A DNA stretch of 5,584 nt, from positions 1-5,584 of the forward strand of contig LJUF01000249.1 in the NCBI GenBank assembly GCA_001303665.1. The letters run 5' to 3'. Numbering within the stretch: the first letter of the stretch is position 1; each line of letters starts with the position of its first letter. Origin of the DNA: Phycisphaerae bacterium SM23_33. Its GTDB lineage: Bacteria > Planctomycetota > Phycisphaerae > SM23-33. The position numbers were made by a program, and so were the translations under genes. Positions 1-5,584 of this stretch are shown here, piece after piece. The notes beneath the pieces were generated by a model, which saw only the letters and a list, made by a program, of their open reading frames with translations, was not told where the DNA came from and made no database searches.

Positions 1-131
1 AGCGCCAGCAGCGGCCTGCCCGCTTTCCGCCCCCACAGGTTCAGCACCGCGCCGATGAGCAGACAGCCGGCGCCGGTTACCACCACCAGGGCCATCGACG
101 GCATCGGCGGCGCGGTAATGCCGGGCGGCAT
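1..131 (-). CDS. Partial small membrane protein, N-terminal 43 codons
   Basis: The reading frame starts with ATG at 131 on the minus strand and runs off the left edge. I do not recognise a family. The visible part has a short N-terminal tail rich in Pro (MPPGITAPPMPSM), then one hydrophobic segment at about residues 14-32 (ALVVVTGAGCLLIGAVLNLW), then a basic stretch (GRKAGR). By the positive-inside rule this predicts a short tail outside and the rest in the cytoplasm. The start is chosen because GGAGG lies six bases upstream (142-138). An in-frame ATG at 152 would add seven residues but would put that GGAGG inside the gene. It follows the rhomboid gene on the same strand after 69 bases with no obvious terminator, so co-transcription is likely. 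The function and full length cannot be known from this window. Confidence 0.7.
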   Translation of the reverse strand, partial: MPPGITAPPMPSMALVVVTGAGCLLIGAVLNLWGRKAGRPLLA

Positions 132-137
132 ATCAAG

Positions 138-142
138 CCTCC
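138..142 (-). promoter_or_regulatory. Shine-Dalgarno site GGAGG
   Basis: On the minus strand the sequence reads GGAGGCTTGATATG: a full GGAGG core six bases before the ATG at 131. It decides the start of the partial membrane-protein gene against the upstream in-frame ATG at 152. It is the best ribosome binding site on the minus strand here. Confidence 0.7.
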
Positions 143-200
143 ATGCTCTCATGGGCCGCAGGCGCCGGCGGCGCGCTCTGCCTGTGCTGGTGCCCGCGGC

Positions 201-1391
201 TCATCGTCCAAGGCGCTGACGGACCTTGGCCAGTTCGGCGCGGGCCAACTCTGCCTTGCTCTCGTCGAGCAGATCCGCACTGGCCTGCGCCAAGTACGCC
301 TCAGCCTGCTCGTATTGCCTTAGATATCGGCTATAGATCAGCCCCAGCATCAGCCGGATGTCCCCCACGTACTCGTAGTTGCCGTAATGGCGGAGGAGCC
401 GCTGGTACGCGTCGGCGGCGGCGGGGTACTGCTCGGTCGACATCAGGTAATTGGCCACGTCCAGCTGCTGGGTGAGCGGCAGGACCGCGTCATCGGCGAC
501 CTGAACGAGCGTGAGGTAGCCGCCGGCGGCGGCCGCGAAATCCCCCCGGCGGTGATCTTGCGCAATCTGCTGCCGCAGCTGCAGCTCCCTGGCGGGGGGC
601 TGATCGGGCGTCCGGGTGGCGGTAACCCGGGCCTCCACCGGCTTGGCCGGAGGGCCCTGCTGGTGCAGCCGGGTGGGGCCGCCCCGGAACGGCTCGAATC
701 CACGCCGCACCATCCGCTGGTAGCCCCATCGCCGCCGCCAGGTCCGGATCAGGCTCGGCAGGTCGTACACGTCCCGCGGCAGCAGCTTCACCCACAGCAG
801 CACCGCCGCCACGCCGATGCCGAACAGGTAGCCGCTGGCGTGGGCGACGTAGGCCACCCCGCCCCCGGCTCCGAGGATCGTGGCATACAGGTTCCACGCG
901 AACTGAAGCAGCAGGAAATACAGACTGGAGATCTCGAAGGGGAACCACATGTACACCAGGATCGCCAGGACCGTCACCCGCACCCGCGGGAAGAGCACCA
1001 GGAACGCCCCGGTCACCGCCGAGATCGCCCCCGAGGCCCCCAGCACGGGGGCGGCCCCCGACAGTAGCACGTACCCGATCCCCGCCATCACCCCGCCGGC
1101 CAGGTAGAAGGCCAGATACCCCAGGTGCCCAAAGCTGTCGTTGACGGCGTTGCCGAAAACCCAAAGGAAGATCATGTTGCCGATCAGGTGACCCAGCCCG
1201 GCATGCATGAACATGCTGGTGAAGAACTGGAGCACCTCCGGCTGGTCGGGGTGCAGCAAGTACATCCGCAGCGCCGGATCCTCAGCCCGTCCCCTCTGCA
1301 AGACGAGATACACCAGGACGTTCGCGGCGATGAGGGCATAGTTGAGCCAGGGGGTTCGTTCCAGGCGTCTATCGATGCGAATCGGAATCAT
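201..1391 (-). CDS. Rhomboid-family intramembrane serine protease with TPR-like C-terminal tail
   Basis: A 396-residue protein. Residues 1-205 form a six-helix rhomboid core (PF01694 type): first helix about 16-33; HxxxN motif H68-N72 in the second helix, matching the oxyanion residues of GlpG; GASG at 118-121 with S120 as nucleophile; and H184 (AHASG) in the last helix completing the Ser/His dyad. All key residues are present, so it should be active and cut substrates in the membrane. A very basic linker (about 217-236) and a Pro-rich stretch lead to helical TPR-like repeats at about 268-395 (for example EQYPAAADAYQRLL), probably a cytoplasmic protein-binding tail. The ATG at 1391 is preferred because the protein then begins MIPIR, as many rhomboids do. 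A GTG at 1445 would add 18 basic residues. The ribosome site is weak (AGGA, far upstream). It lies 112 bases after the zinc-ribbon gene. The substrate is unknown. Confidence 0.92.
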   Translation of the reverse strand: MIPIRIDRRLERTPWLNYALIAANVLVYLVLQRGRAEDPALRMYLLHPDQPEVLQFFTSMFMHAGLGHLIGNMIFLWVFGNAVNDSFGHLGYLAFYLAGGVMAGIGYVLLSGAAPVLGASGAISAVTGAFLVLFPRVRVTVLAILVYMWFPFEISSLYFLLLQFAWNLYATILGAGGGVAYVAHASGYLFGIGVAAVLLWVKLLPRDVYDLPSLIRTWRRRWGYQRMVRRGFEPFRGGPTRLHQQGPPAKPVEARVTATRTPDQPPARELQLRQQIAQDHRRGDFAAAAGGYLTLVQVADDAVLPLTQQLDVANYLMSTEQYPAAADAYQRLLRHYGNYEYVGDIRLMLGLIYSRYLRQYEQAEAYLAQASADLLDESKAELARAELAKVRQRLGR

Positions 1392-1503
1392 GGTCTCGGG
1401 TTTTTCCTGAGCCTTTTTCGCCCGGCCGCTCGGCCGGCGACGCACCCGGCCCTTCGCCGTTGCGAACCGCCGCGCGGGCCGCGTCGCGTCACGCCGACGG
1501 GGC
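1392..1503 (-). other. Intergenic gap with GC hairpin
   Basis: This is the 112-base space between the zinc-ribbon gene and the rhomboid gene. It contains the inverted repeat CCGGCC-gctc-GGCCGG at 1422-1437, a six-base-pair GC stem. Read on the minus strand the hairpin is followed by GCGAAAAAGG, an A-run and not a T-run, so it is not a standard intrinsic terminator for the upstream gene. It lies 31 bases ahead of the rhomboid ATG, so it could shape messenger stability or translation of the second gene. No clear promoter was seen. Confidence 0.4.
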
Positions 1504-2562
1504 CTACAGCTTCTCCGCCACGGCCCGGGCGACGAGCACGCGGCTGGTGGTTACTTCCAGGGCGCTCAACTCCCCGGTCGTGACGCGGAAGAAGCCGCTG
1601 CTGCCGGGCTCCAGCGTGGTGCGGTCCTCCAGCCGGCCTTCGGCCCTGCCGCCCCAGACGCCCTCATCATCATAGTAGTCCAGCACGACCCTGATGTTCT
1701 TGACCGGGAAGTCGGCGCGATTGCGGACCTTGCCGGTCCAGACCGTCCTCTCCGACGCGGCGTCGCCCGCCCGCCTGATCTCCTGGATCGGGATGTCCCA
1801 CACCACCAGGCCCGGCCGGGCCTGTCTGGCCTCTGCAACGATCTTCAGGCGGCTTTCGTCCATGTCCTCGACGTACAGAGGGAGGCAGTACAGGATTGTG
1901 CCGCCGGGCCGAATGAAGGGGTAGGATGCGCTGGGCCCGCGCAGCCCGTCCACGTAGGCGGTCACCGACACCTCCCCAAGGGAGACGGTGTACTTGCTCA
2001 GCACGCTCCCGCAGACAAACCTCATCTCCCCGACCGCTCCGGCGTCCCTCAACTTGGGCGCGCTGACCAGCAGCTTCGGGTCGCCCTGCGGCTCCTCCGC
2101 GGGCGATATCGGCCGACTTGCCGCCGGGACGGCTTCACCCGGCCGCCCCGCAGTGACGGCGCCGCCCGGGCCTCCGGAACTCCCCTCAGCCGTCCCGCCG
2201 GGCCGCTGGTCCAGTGGCCGCCCTGGCAGGCTCCTCGTCCCCTCGGGTCCCTTCTCCACGAAGGTCGGATGCGTTCGAATCCAGTACAGGGCGGCCAGCA
2301 GGACGGTAATGCCGGCCACCCCGACGCAGGTGATGACCAGCATCACCGGTCCGGGGGCGGACCTGGGCGGCCTGACCCGCGGCGGGGCGGGCGGCGGGAC
2401 CACGGACTGGCCAATCGGGGCGGATGTCCCGCCCGGAATCGGCGCCTCGGCACTGGAGCCCACGAACGACCGGCCACACCCGCCGCACCTCATCCGCGCG
2501 GCCGTGACCGCCTGCGGCACGCGGAAGGTGCGATGGCAGTGCGGACACTCCACGATGTGCAT
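1504..2562 (-). CDS. MJ0042-type zinc-ribbon, single-pass membrane protein with FxLYD/DUF3426-like domain
   Basis: A 352-residue protein. Residues 1-33 are a zinc ribbon of the MJ0042 family, with C6-x2-C9 and C26-x2-C29 as metal ligands. A Pro-rich linker (about 41-70) leads to one membrane helix at about 71-95. A Gly/Pro-rich low-complexity stretch follows (about 105-160), then a beta-rich C-terminus (about 178-352). Residues 275-330 (TGKVRNRADFPVKNIRVVLDYYDDEG region, ending LEPGSSGFF) resemble FxLYD/DUF3426 beta-sandwich domains found in other zinc-ribbon membrane proteins. Residues 181-243 may be a second, more diverged copy. Predicted topology is ribbon in the cytoplasm and beta domain outside. 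The ATG at 2562 is chosen because the ribbon begins there and GGAG lies seven bases upstream. An upstream extension to 2661 adds sequence without family character. The role is unknown. It is the first gene of the likely minus-strand operon with the rhomboid protease. Confidence 0.85.
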   Translation of the reverse strand: MHIVECPHCHRTFRVPQAVTAARMRCGGCGRSFVGSSAEAPIPGGTSAPIGQSVVPPPAPPRVRPPRSAPGPVMLVITCVGVAGITVLLAALYWIRTHPTFVEKGPEGTRSLPGRPLDQRPGGTAEGSSGGPGGAVTAGRPGEAVPAASRPISPAEEPQGDPKLLVSAPKLRDAGAVGEMRFVCGSVLSKYTVSLGEVSVTAYVDGLRGPSASYPFIRPGGTILYCLPLYVEDMDESRLKIVAEARQARPGLVVWDIPIQEIRRAGDAASERTVWTGKVRNRADFPVKNIRVVLDYYDDEGVWGGRAEGRLEDRTTLEPGSSGFFRVTTGELSALEVTTSRVLVARAVAEKL

Positions 2563-2754
2563 GGGAATGCTCCAAGCTTGCCCGGCCGGGGCTCCACGCC
2601 CCGACTGTCCAACACCGTATTCTACCGCATCGCCTCGCGATGGGCCAGCCGCTCGACACACACGACCCCCCGTCCGGCCGCCGCGCGAATATCGGCGCTA
2701 CTGTTCGCCGGGCACATGGCGTATAGTGCCGCCTCCTTGGCAGGCAGTCGAGCG
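2563..2754. promoter_or_regulatory. Divergent intergenic region between zinc-ribbon and TauE/SafE genes
   Basis: These 192 bases separate two head-to-head genes and should hold promoters for both. On the minus strand TAGAAT (2624-2619) matches a -10 box at five of six bases and would give a leader of about 50 bases. No good -35 is seen. On the plus strand TATAGT (2722-2727) also matches five of six and lies 27 bases before the ATG at 2755, again without a good -35. GGAG at 2573-2570 is the ribosome site of the minus-strand gene. Sigma-factor consensus in this lineage may differ from that of E. coli, so both boxes are candidates only. Confidence 0.4.
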
Positions 2755-3600
2755 ATGGAAATGATGTTGGCTTTGACGGTTCTCCCGCCGGGAGTGGACA
2801 GTCCGGCCCGGTTTTTCATGGTCGGCGCGCTGGCGGCCCTGATCATGGGGGCGGCCAAGGGGGGCTTCGCCGGCAGCGTCGGCATTCTGAGCATGCCCCT
2901 GATGCTCTATGCCTGCCAGGACGACCCCAAGCTCTCGCCGCTGGGGATCATGCTGCCGCTGCTGATCGTGTGCGACTACGTGGCGGTGACTTACTGGCGC
3001 GGCAAGTGGGACTGGCGAAACATCCGTCTTCTGGTGCCCGGCGCGGTGGCGGGCGTCGCCGCCGGCTCGGCTGTGCTGTGGTGGTTCAAGCAGATGGGCC
3101 GGGCACCGGAAGCCATCGAGCTGCCCAATCTGGCCTTGGGCCTGACCATCGGCGTGATCGCCCTGGCTTTCGTCGCCCTCCAGGCGCTGCGGGCCCTGCG
3201 CGGCCAGATGAAGGCCTTCCAGCCGAGCTTCGCGCACGGCTTCGGAGTCGGCGCCGCGGCGGGGCTCACCTCCACGTTGACCCACTCGGCCGGGCCCATC
3301 ACCACCATGTTCCTGCTGCCCCAGCAGATGCCCAAGCAGAGGTACGTGGCCACGGCCACGCTGTATTACTGGATCGGAAATCAGGTCAAGCTGCTGCCGT
3401 ACATCCTGCTGGGGCTGCTGGACACGGGAACACTGACGACCTCCGCCGTCTTGGCGCCGGCGGTCGTCGTGGGGGCGGCGCTGGGCATCCTGCTCCATCA
3501 CCGCGTGAACCAGAAGATCTTCAACCTCATTGTCTACGCCCTGCTGGGGCTGATGGGCATCCACCTGGTGATCGTATCGGCCCCGAAGTTGTGGCGGTAA
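2755..3600 (+). CDS. TauE/SafE-family membrane transporter (putative anion or sulfite exporter)
   Basis: A 281-residue integral membrane protein with about eight hydrophobic segments (roughly 21-42, 61-81, 90-112, 125-146, 160-178, 198-223, 228-248, 255-276), the usual size for TauE/SafE (PF01925). Both halves show the family's glycine-rich motifs: AKGGFAGSVGI at 34-44, and AAGLTSTLTHSAGP at 168-181 followed by the YWIGNQVK segment at 205-212. Family members export sulfite, sulfoacetate and other small organic or sulfur anions, generally without ATP. The substrate here cannot be read from sequence. The start is uncertain: ATG at 2755, 2761 and 2764 are in frame and none has a strong ribosome site, and ATG 2716 would add 13 residues. 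No T-tailed terminator follows. The nearest hairpin (3616-3628) is short. It is divergent to the zinc-ribbon gene and precedes an SLC13-type permease on the same strand. Confidence 0.88.
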   Translation: MEMMLALTVLPPGVDSPARFFMVGALAALIMGAAKGGFAGSVGILSMPLMLYACQDDPKLSPLGIMLPLLIVCDYVAVTYWRGKWDWRNIRLLVPGAVAGVAAGSAVLWWFKQMGRAPEAIELPNLALGLTIGVIALAFVALQALRALRGQMKAFQPSFAHGFGVGAAAGLTSTLTHSAGPITTMFLLPQQMPKQRYVATATLYYWIGNQVKLLPYILLGLLDTGTLTTSAVLAPAVVVGAALGILLHHRVNQKIFNLIVYALLGLMGIHLVIVSAPKLWR

Positions 3601-3651
3601 TTCACCGCTGGGAAACGTGCCCGGCACGCCGCCCGGCAGCCATTTCGGCCG

Positions 3652-3680
3652 TTGCCTCACCAGCGGCGGATTGGTAGGAT
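3652..3680 (+). promoter_or_regulatory. Weak sigma70-like promoter candidate
   Basis: TTGCCT (3652-3657) and TAGGAT (3675-3680) are separated by exactly 17 bases. Each matches the consensus at four of six positions. Transcription would start near 3687 and give a leader of about 210 bases before the SLC13-type gene, including the palindrome at 3763-3780. This is a pattern match only, and such matches are common by chance. Confidence 0.22.
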
Positions 3681-3762
3681 TCGCCGCATGATGCGGGACA
3701 CCTTCCGGCTCATGGCGATTGCCCGCCAGGAGGGACCGGCCCCATAACAATCGCGGGCGGCA

Positions 3763-3780
3763 GCCCCGGCGCGCCGGGGC
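3763..3780. repeat. Perfect 18-base GC palindrome
   Basis: GCCCCGGCGCGCCGGGGC equals its own reverse complement over all 18 bases. As RNA it could form a seven-pair stem with a CGCG loop. No T-run follows (next bases GAAGGTTACC), so it is not a classical intrinsic terminator. It lies 120 bases before the SLC13-type start and could be a dyad binding site, a messenger-stabilising hairpin or a dispersed repeat. Confidence 0.6.
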
Positions 3781-3899
3781 GAAGGTTACCTGAGCGACCC
3801 CGGTCAACGCCGCCTCGGCTGCCGGCTCCCCCGCTCGGCGAAACCGGCCGCCCGCCAACGTGCTGAAGGCATTCGCTTTAACGGATTGAGCGGCGGACT

Positions 3900-5495
3900 A
3901 TGTCCAACCGATTCTTTAAGCTCCTCGCCGCCCTGCTGGGGCTTTTCAGGTCAAGGGGCGGGTTCAATTACGGGCTGCTTACCGTCGCGGCCGTCTCTTT
4001 CCTCCTGGTCGTCCTCGCCCCGGCCCCGCAAAGCCTGGTTGCCTTGGTGTCGAAGCCGCACCCCCTCGGCTATCGCCTTCAGCCCGGCACCGAGACCATA
4101 ACCGAAAGCCTCAACAAGGTGCTCAAGACCGACCTCACCCCTCGCCGGGCCGCCGACAAAGCCAAGGTCATGACCGCCGTGCTCTTCGCCGCCGCCTTCC
4201 TCTGGGCCACCGAGGCCATCCCCCTGGGCGCCACCGACCTGCTCGTCGGCGCCTTGCTGTACTTCTTCGCCATCCTGCCCTTTGACGACATCGCCAAGGC
4301 CTACATGAAGGACGCCGTCTTCTTCATTGCCGGCGTTCTGACCATCGCGGTGGGGGTCAACACCACCGGCCTGGACCGCCGCATCGGCGTGCTGCTCCTG
4401 GGCCGGATCCGAAGCCTCAAGGGCTTCTGCTTCCTCTTCCTGCCCGCCCTGGCCGTCGCCGCCGGCTTCTTTTCCGAGCACGCCCTGGCCGCCATCCTCG
4501 TCCCCATCCTGGTCAAGATATACCTGATCTTCTGCGAGCACCATAAGATCAAGGCCGACAAGGCCCTGGCCATCATGCTCATCCTGGGCATCTCCTTTGC
4601 CCTGAACCAGGGCGGCCCCGGCTCGCCCGCCGCCGGCGGACGAAACGCCGTCATGGTCGGCTACCTCCAGGACTACGGCCGCGCCCCCTCCTTCGCCCAG
4701 TGGGTCGTCATCGGCATGCCCTACGTGCTGCTGACCTCCCTGGCCATCGGGGCCTTCATGTACTTCGCCCTCAAGAGAAAACTCAACGTCCCACAGGTGG
4801 ACTTCAGCCAGTTCCTCCGGGCCGAGCTGAAGGCCATGGGCAGCATGTCCCGGCAGGAGACCCTGATGGCGGCCATCCTGGCCGGCGTCGTCGCCCTGTG
4901 GATCGTCGCCAGCAACCAGTTCGGCCTGGGCGGTCCCTGCGTGCTCGGCGTCGTGCTCATGCTGATCTTCAGGATCATCAACTGGAAAGACATCCAGACC
5001 CAGGTGCGATTCGACGTGGTGGGCATGTACGCCGCCGCCTGCGCCATGGGCGTGGGGCTGCTGATGACCGGCGCGTCCCTGTGGCTGGCCCAGAGCATCG
5101 TCAACGCCCTGCCCGCCTCCATGCGCCAGGGTGGGATGCTGGTCGTCGCCGTCAGCGCCTTCACCGCCACCCTCACCAACTTCATGAGCGACGGCGCCAC
5201 CGTGGCCGCCATCGGCCCGGTCGCCCTCTCCATGGCCCAGATCGGCAGCGTCAACCTCTGGCAGGTCGGCCTGGCCTGCGCCTTCGCCTCCTCCTTCGCC
5301 AACATCACCATCGTCGGCACGCCCAACAACGCCATCGCCTACGTCGGCGCCGTCCATCCCCAGACCGGCCAGAGGCTCCTGCGGCTGCGCGACTTCGTCA
5401 TCTACGGCGTGCCGGTCACCGTCCTGGCCTCGCTGCTGCTCTGGTTGTGGGCCGTCTTCGGATACTGGAGACTGATTCCGTGGCTCAACCGCTGA
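3900..5495 (+). CDS. SLC13/DASS-type anion permease with altered SNT motifs
   Basis: A 531-residue membrane protein with about a dozen hydrophobic segments, matching divalent anion:sodium symporters (SLC13/DASS, PF00939 or CitMHS-like). Family marks are TEAIPLGATDLL at 104-115, GLDRRIGVLLLGRI at 157-170, GGPGSPAAGGRNA at 238-250 and VGTPNNAI at 472-479. The last two are the paired loops that follow the substrate motif in each inverted repeat. Known members take up sulfate, di- and tricarboxylates or related anions with sodium. Here the two SNT substrate motifs read SEH (192-194) and SDG (430-432), so substrate and coupling are uncertain. A hydrophilic stretch at about 45-90 separates the first helix from the rest. 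The ATG at 3900 is the first plausible start and leaves a basic N-terminus before the first helix. The ribosome site is weak. Third codon positions are strongly C-rich, which also opens a long false frame on the opposite strand. Confidence 0.85.
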   Translation: MSNRFFKLLAALLGLFRSRGGFNYGLLTVAAVSFLLVVLAPAPQSLVALVSKPHPLGYRLQPGTETITESLNKVLKTDLTPRRAADKAKVMTAVLFAAAFLWATEAIPLGATDLLVGALLYFFAILPFDDIAKAYMKDAVFFIAGVLTIAVGVNTTGLDRRIGVLLLGRIRSLKGFCFLFLPALAVAAGFFSEHALAAILVPILVKIYLIFCEHHKIKADKALAIMLILGISFALNQGGPGSPAAGGRNAVMVGYLQDYGRAPSFAQWVVIGMPYVLLTSLAIGAFMYFALKRKLNVPQVDFSQFLRAELKAMGSMSRQETLMAAILAGVVALWIVASNQFGLGGPCVLGVVLMLIFRIINWKDIQTQVRFDVVGMYAAACAMGVGLLMTGASLWLAQSIVNALPASMRQGGMLVVAVSAFTATLTNFMSDGATVAAIGPVALSMAQIGSVNLWQVGLACAFASSFANITIVGTPNNAIAYVGAVHPQTGQRLLRLRDFVIYGVPVTVLASLLLWLWAVFGYWRLIPWLNR

Positions 5496-5563
5496 CGACC
5501 GGGTGAGCCGGCATGACCGGCGGGCCGCCGCCCGACCTCGCCCGCGCCGCGCCGGCCACGGCC

Positions 5564-5570
5564 AAGGGGA
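5564..5570 (+). promoter_or_regulatory. Shine-Dalgarno site AAGGGGA
   Basis: AAGGGGA stands five bases before the ATG at 5576, in an A-rich patch that contrasts with the GC-rich bases before it. It supports a translation start at the right edge of the window. Confidence 0.55.
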
Positions 5571-5575
5571 AAAAC

Positions 5576-5584
5576 ATGAGAACG
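5576..5584 (+). CDS. Start of a gene cut by the right edge
   Basis: Only ATG AGA ACG (Met-Arg-Thr) is visible, so no product can be named. The good ribosome site just upstream is the evidence. An in-frame ATG at 5513, 17 bases after the SLC13-type stop and preceded by GGTGAG, could extend the protein by 21 residues, but that stretch is Pro/Ala/Gly-rich and looks like intergenic sequence. With an 80-base gap and no T-tailed terminator, it may be co-transcribed with the permease. Confidence 0.45.

Larger units (their letters stand above)
3601..3899 (+). other. 299-base intergenic region with inverted repeats
   Basis: There is no convincing gene here. A short hairpin CGTGC-ccg-GCACG (3616-3628) lies 16 bases after the TauE/SafE stop and lacks a T-run, so it is at most a weak terminator. 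A promoter-like pair and an 18-base palindrome are listed separately. A 19-codon frame (3688-3747, starting MMRDTF) exists, but its length and composition do not argue for a real peptide. The bases just before 3900 carry no strong Shine-Dalgarno sequence. Confidence 0.5.

Noticed and set aside
387..1067. A 226-codon plus-strand frame opposite the rhomboid gene
   Set aside because: Low-complexity Pro/Gln/His/Gly translation. The opposite strand has a full rhomboid catalytic set.
1421..1440. GC hairpin with nearby T-run as an intrinsic terminator
   Set aside because: The T-run lies before the hairpin on the plus strand and appears as an A-run on the minus strand, so it cannot serve a terminator for the minus-strand genes. 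No plus-strand gene ends here.
1392..1445. GTG at 1445 as the rhomboid start
   Set aside because: The 18 added residues are basic, carry no family similarity and cover the GC hairpin. The ATG at 1391 gives the usual rhomboid N-terminus.
2563..2661. Extension of the zinc-ribbon gene to 2661
   Set aside because: The zinc ribbon begins right at the ATG at 2562, which has GGAG at a proper distance. The added residues look like translated intergenic sequence.
3688..3747. A 19-codon frame (MMRDTFRLM...) as a leader peptide
   Set aside because: It is too short, has only a loose AGGA upstream, and shows no run of regulatory codons typical of attenuators.
2698..3858. A 386-codon minus-strand frame opposite the TauE/SafE gene
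   Set aside because: The composition is Gln/Arg/His/Gly-rich with no family features, and it overlaps a well-supported transporter gene.
3951..5357. A 468-codon open frame on the minus strand opposite the SLC13-type gene
   Set aside because: Its translation is a biased Gly/Asp/His/Gln-rich string with no membrane, fold or motif character. It arises from the strong C-ending codon preference of the plus-strand gene.

Overview
This is a high-GC window with G/C-rich third codon positions. It carries four complete protein genes and the starts of two more, one cut at each edge. The probable source is a Planctomycetota bacterium (perhaps Phycisphaerae or a related metagenome-assembled lineage). That is an inference from protein style: a short MJ0042-type zinc ribbon fused through one membrane helix to an extracytoplasmic domain, and a rhomboid protease with a C-terminal helical-repeat tail, both with Gly/Pro/Ala-rich linkers. 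No rRNA, tRNA, CRISPR array, insertion sequence or phage gene was seen.

Left half, minus strand, read from right to left: a zinc-ribbon/one-TM/beta-domain protein (2562-1504), a rhomboid-family intramembrane serine protease with a TPR-like C-terminus (1391-201), and the first 43 codons of a small membrane protein with a very good ribosome binding site (131 to the left edge). Gaps are 112 and 69 bases, with no T-tailed terminator between genes, so the three could form one transcription unit. All three are predicted to sit in or span the membrane, which suggests an envelope or membrane-proteolysis module of unknown purpose.

Right half, plus strand: a TauE/SafE-family anion exporter (2755-3600) starts head-to-head with the zinc-ribbon gene across a 192-base divergent intergenic region. 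After a 299-base gap comes a large SLC13/DASS-type anion permease (3900-5495). The last bases hold a strong ribosome binding site and the first three codons of another gene. The 299-base gap contains a perfect 18-base GC palindrome and a weak promoter-like pair. The two transporters belong to families that move sulfur oxyanions, organosulfonate-derived anions or carboxylates. A shared role in anion traffic is plausible, but the sequence does not show the substrate.

The most notable signal is in the SLC13-type permease. It keeps the inverted-repeat DASS architecture, but at the two positions where classical members carry the substrate-binding Ser-Asn-Thr motif it reads Ser-Glu-His (192-194) and Ser-Asp-Gly (430-432). 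This points to a divergent subfamily with a changed substrate or coupling ion. I found no convincing wholly new multi-gene system. The rhomboid with its two single-pass membrane neighbours is the best candidate for a functional unit that may not have been described.
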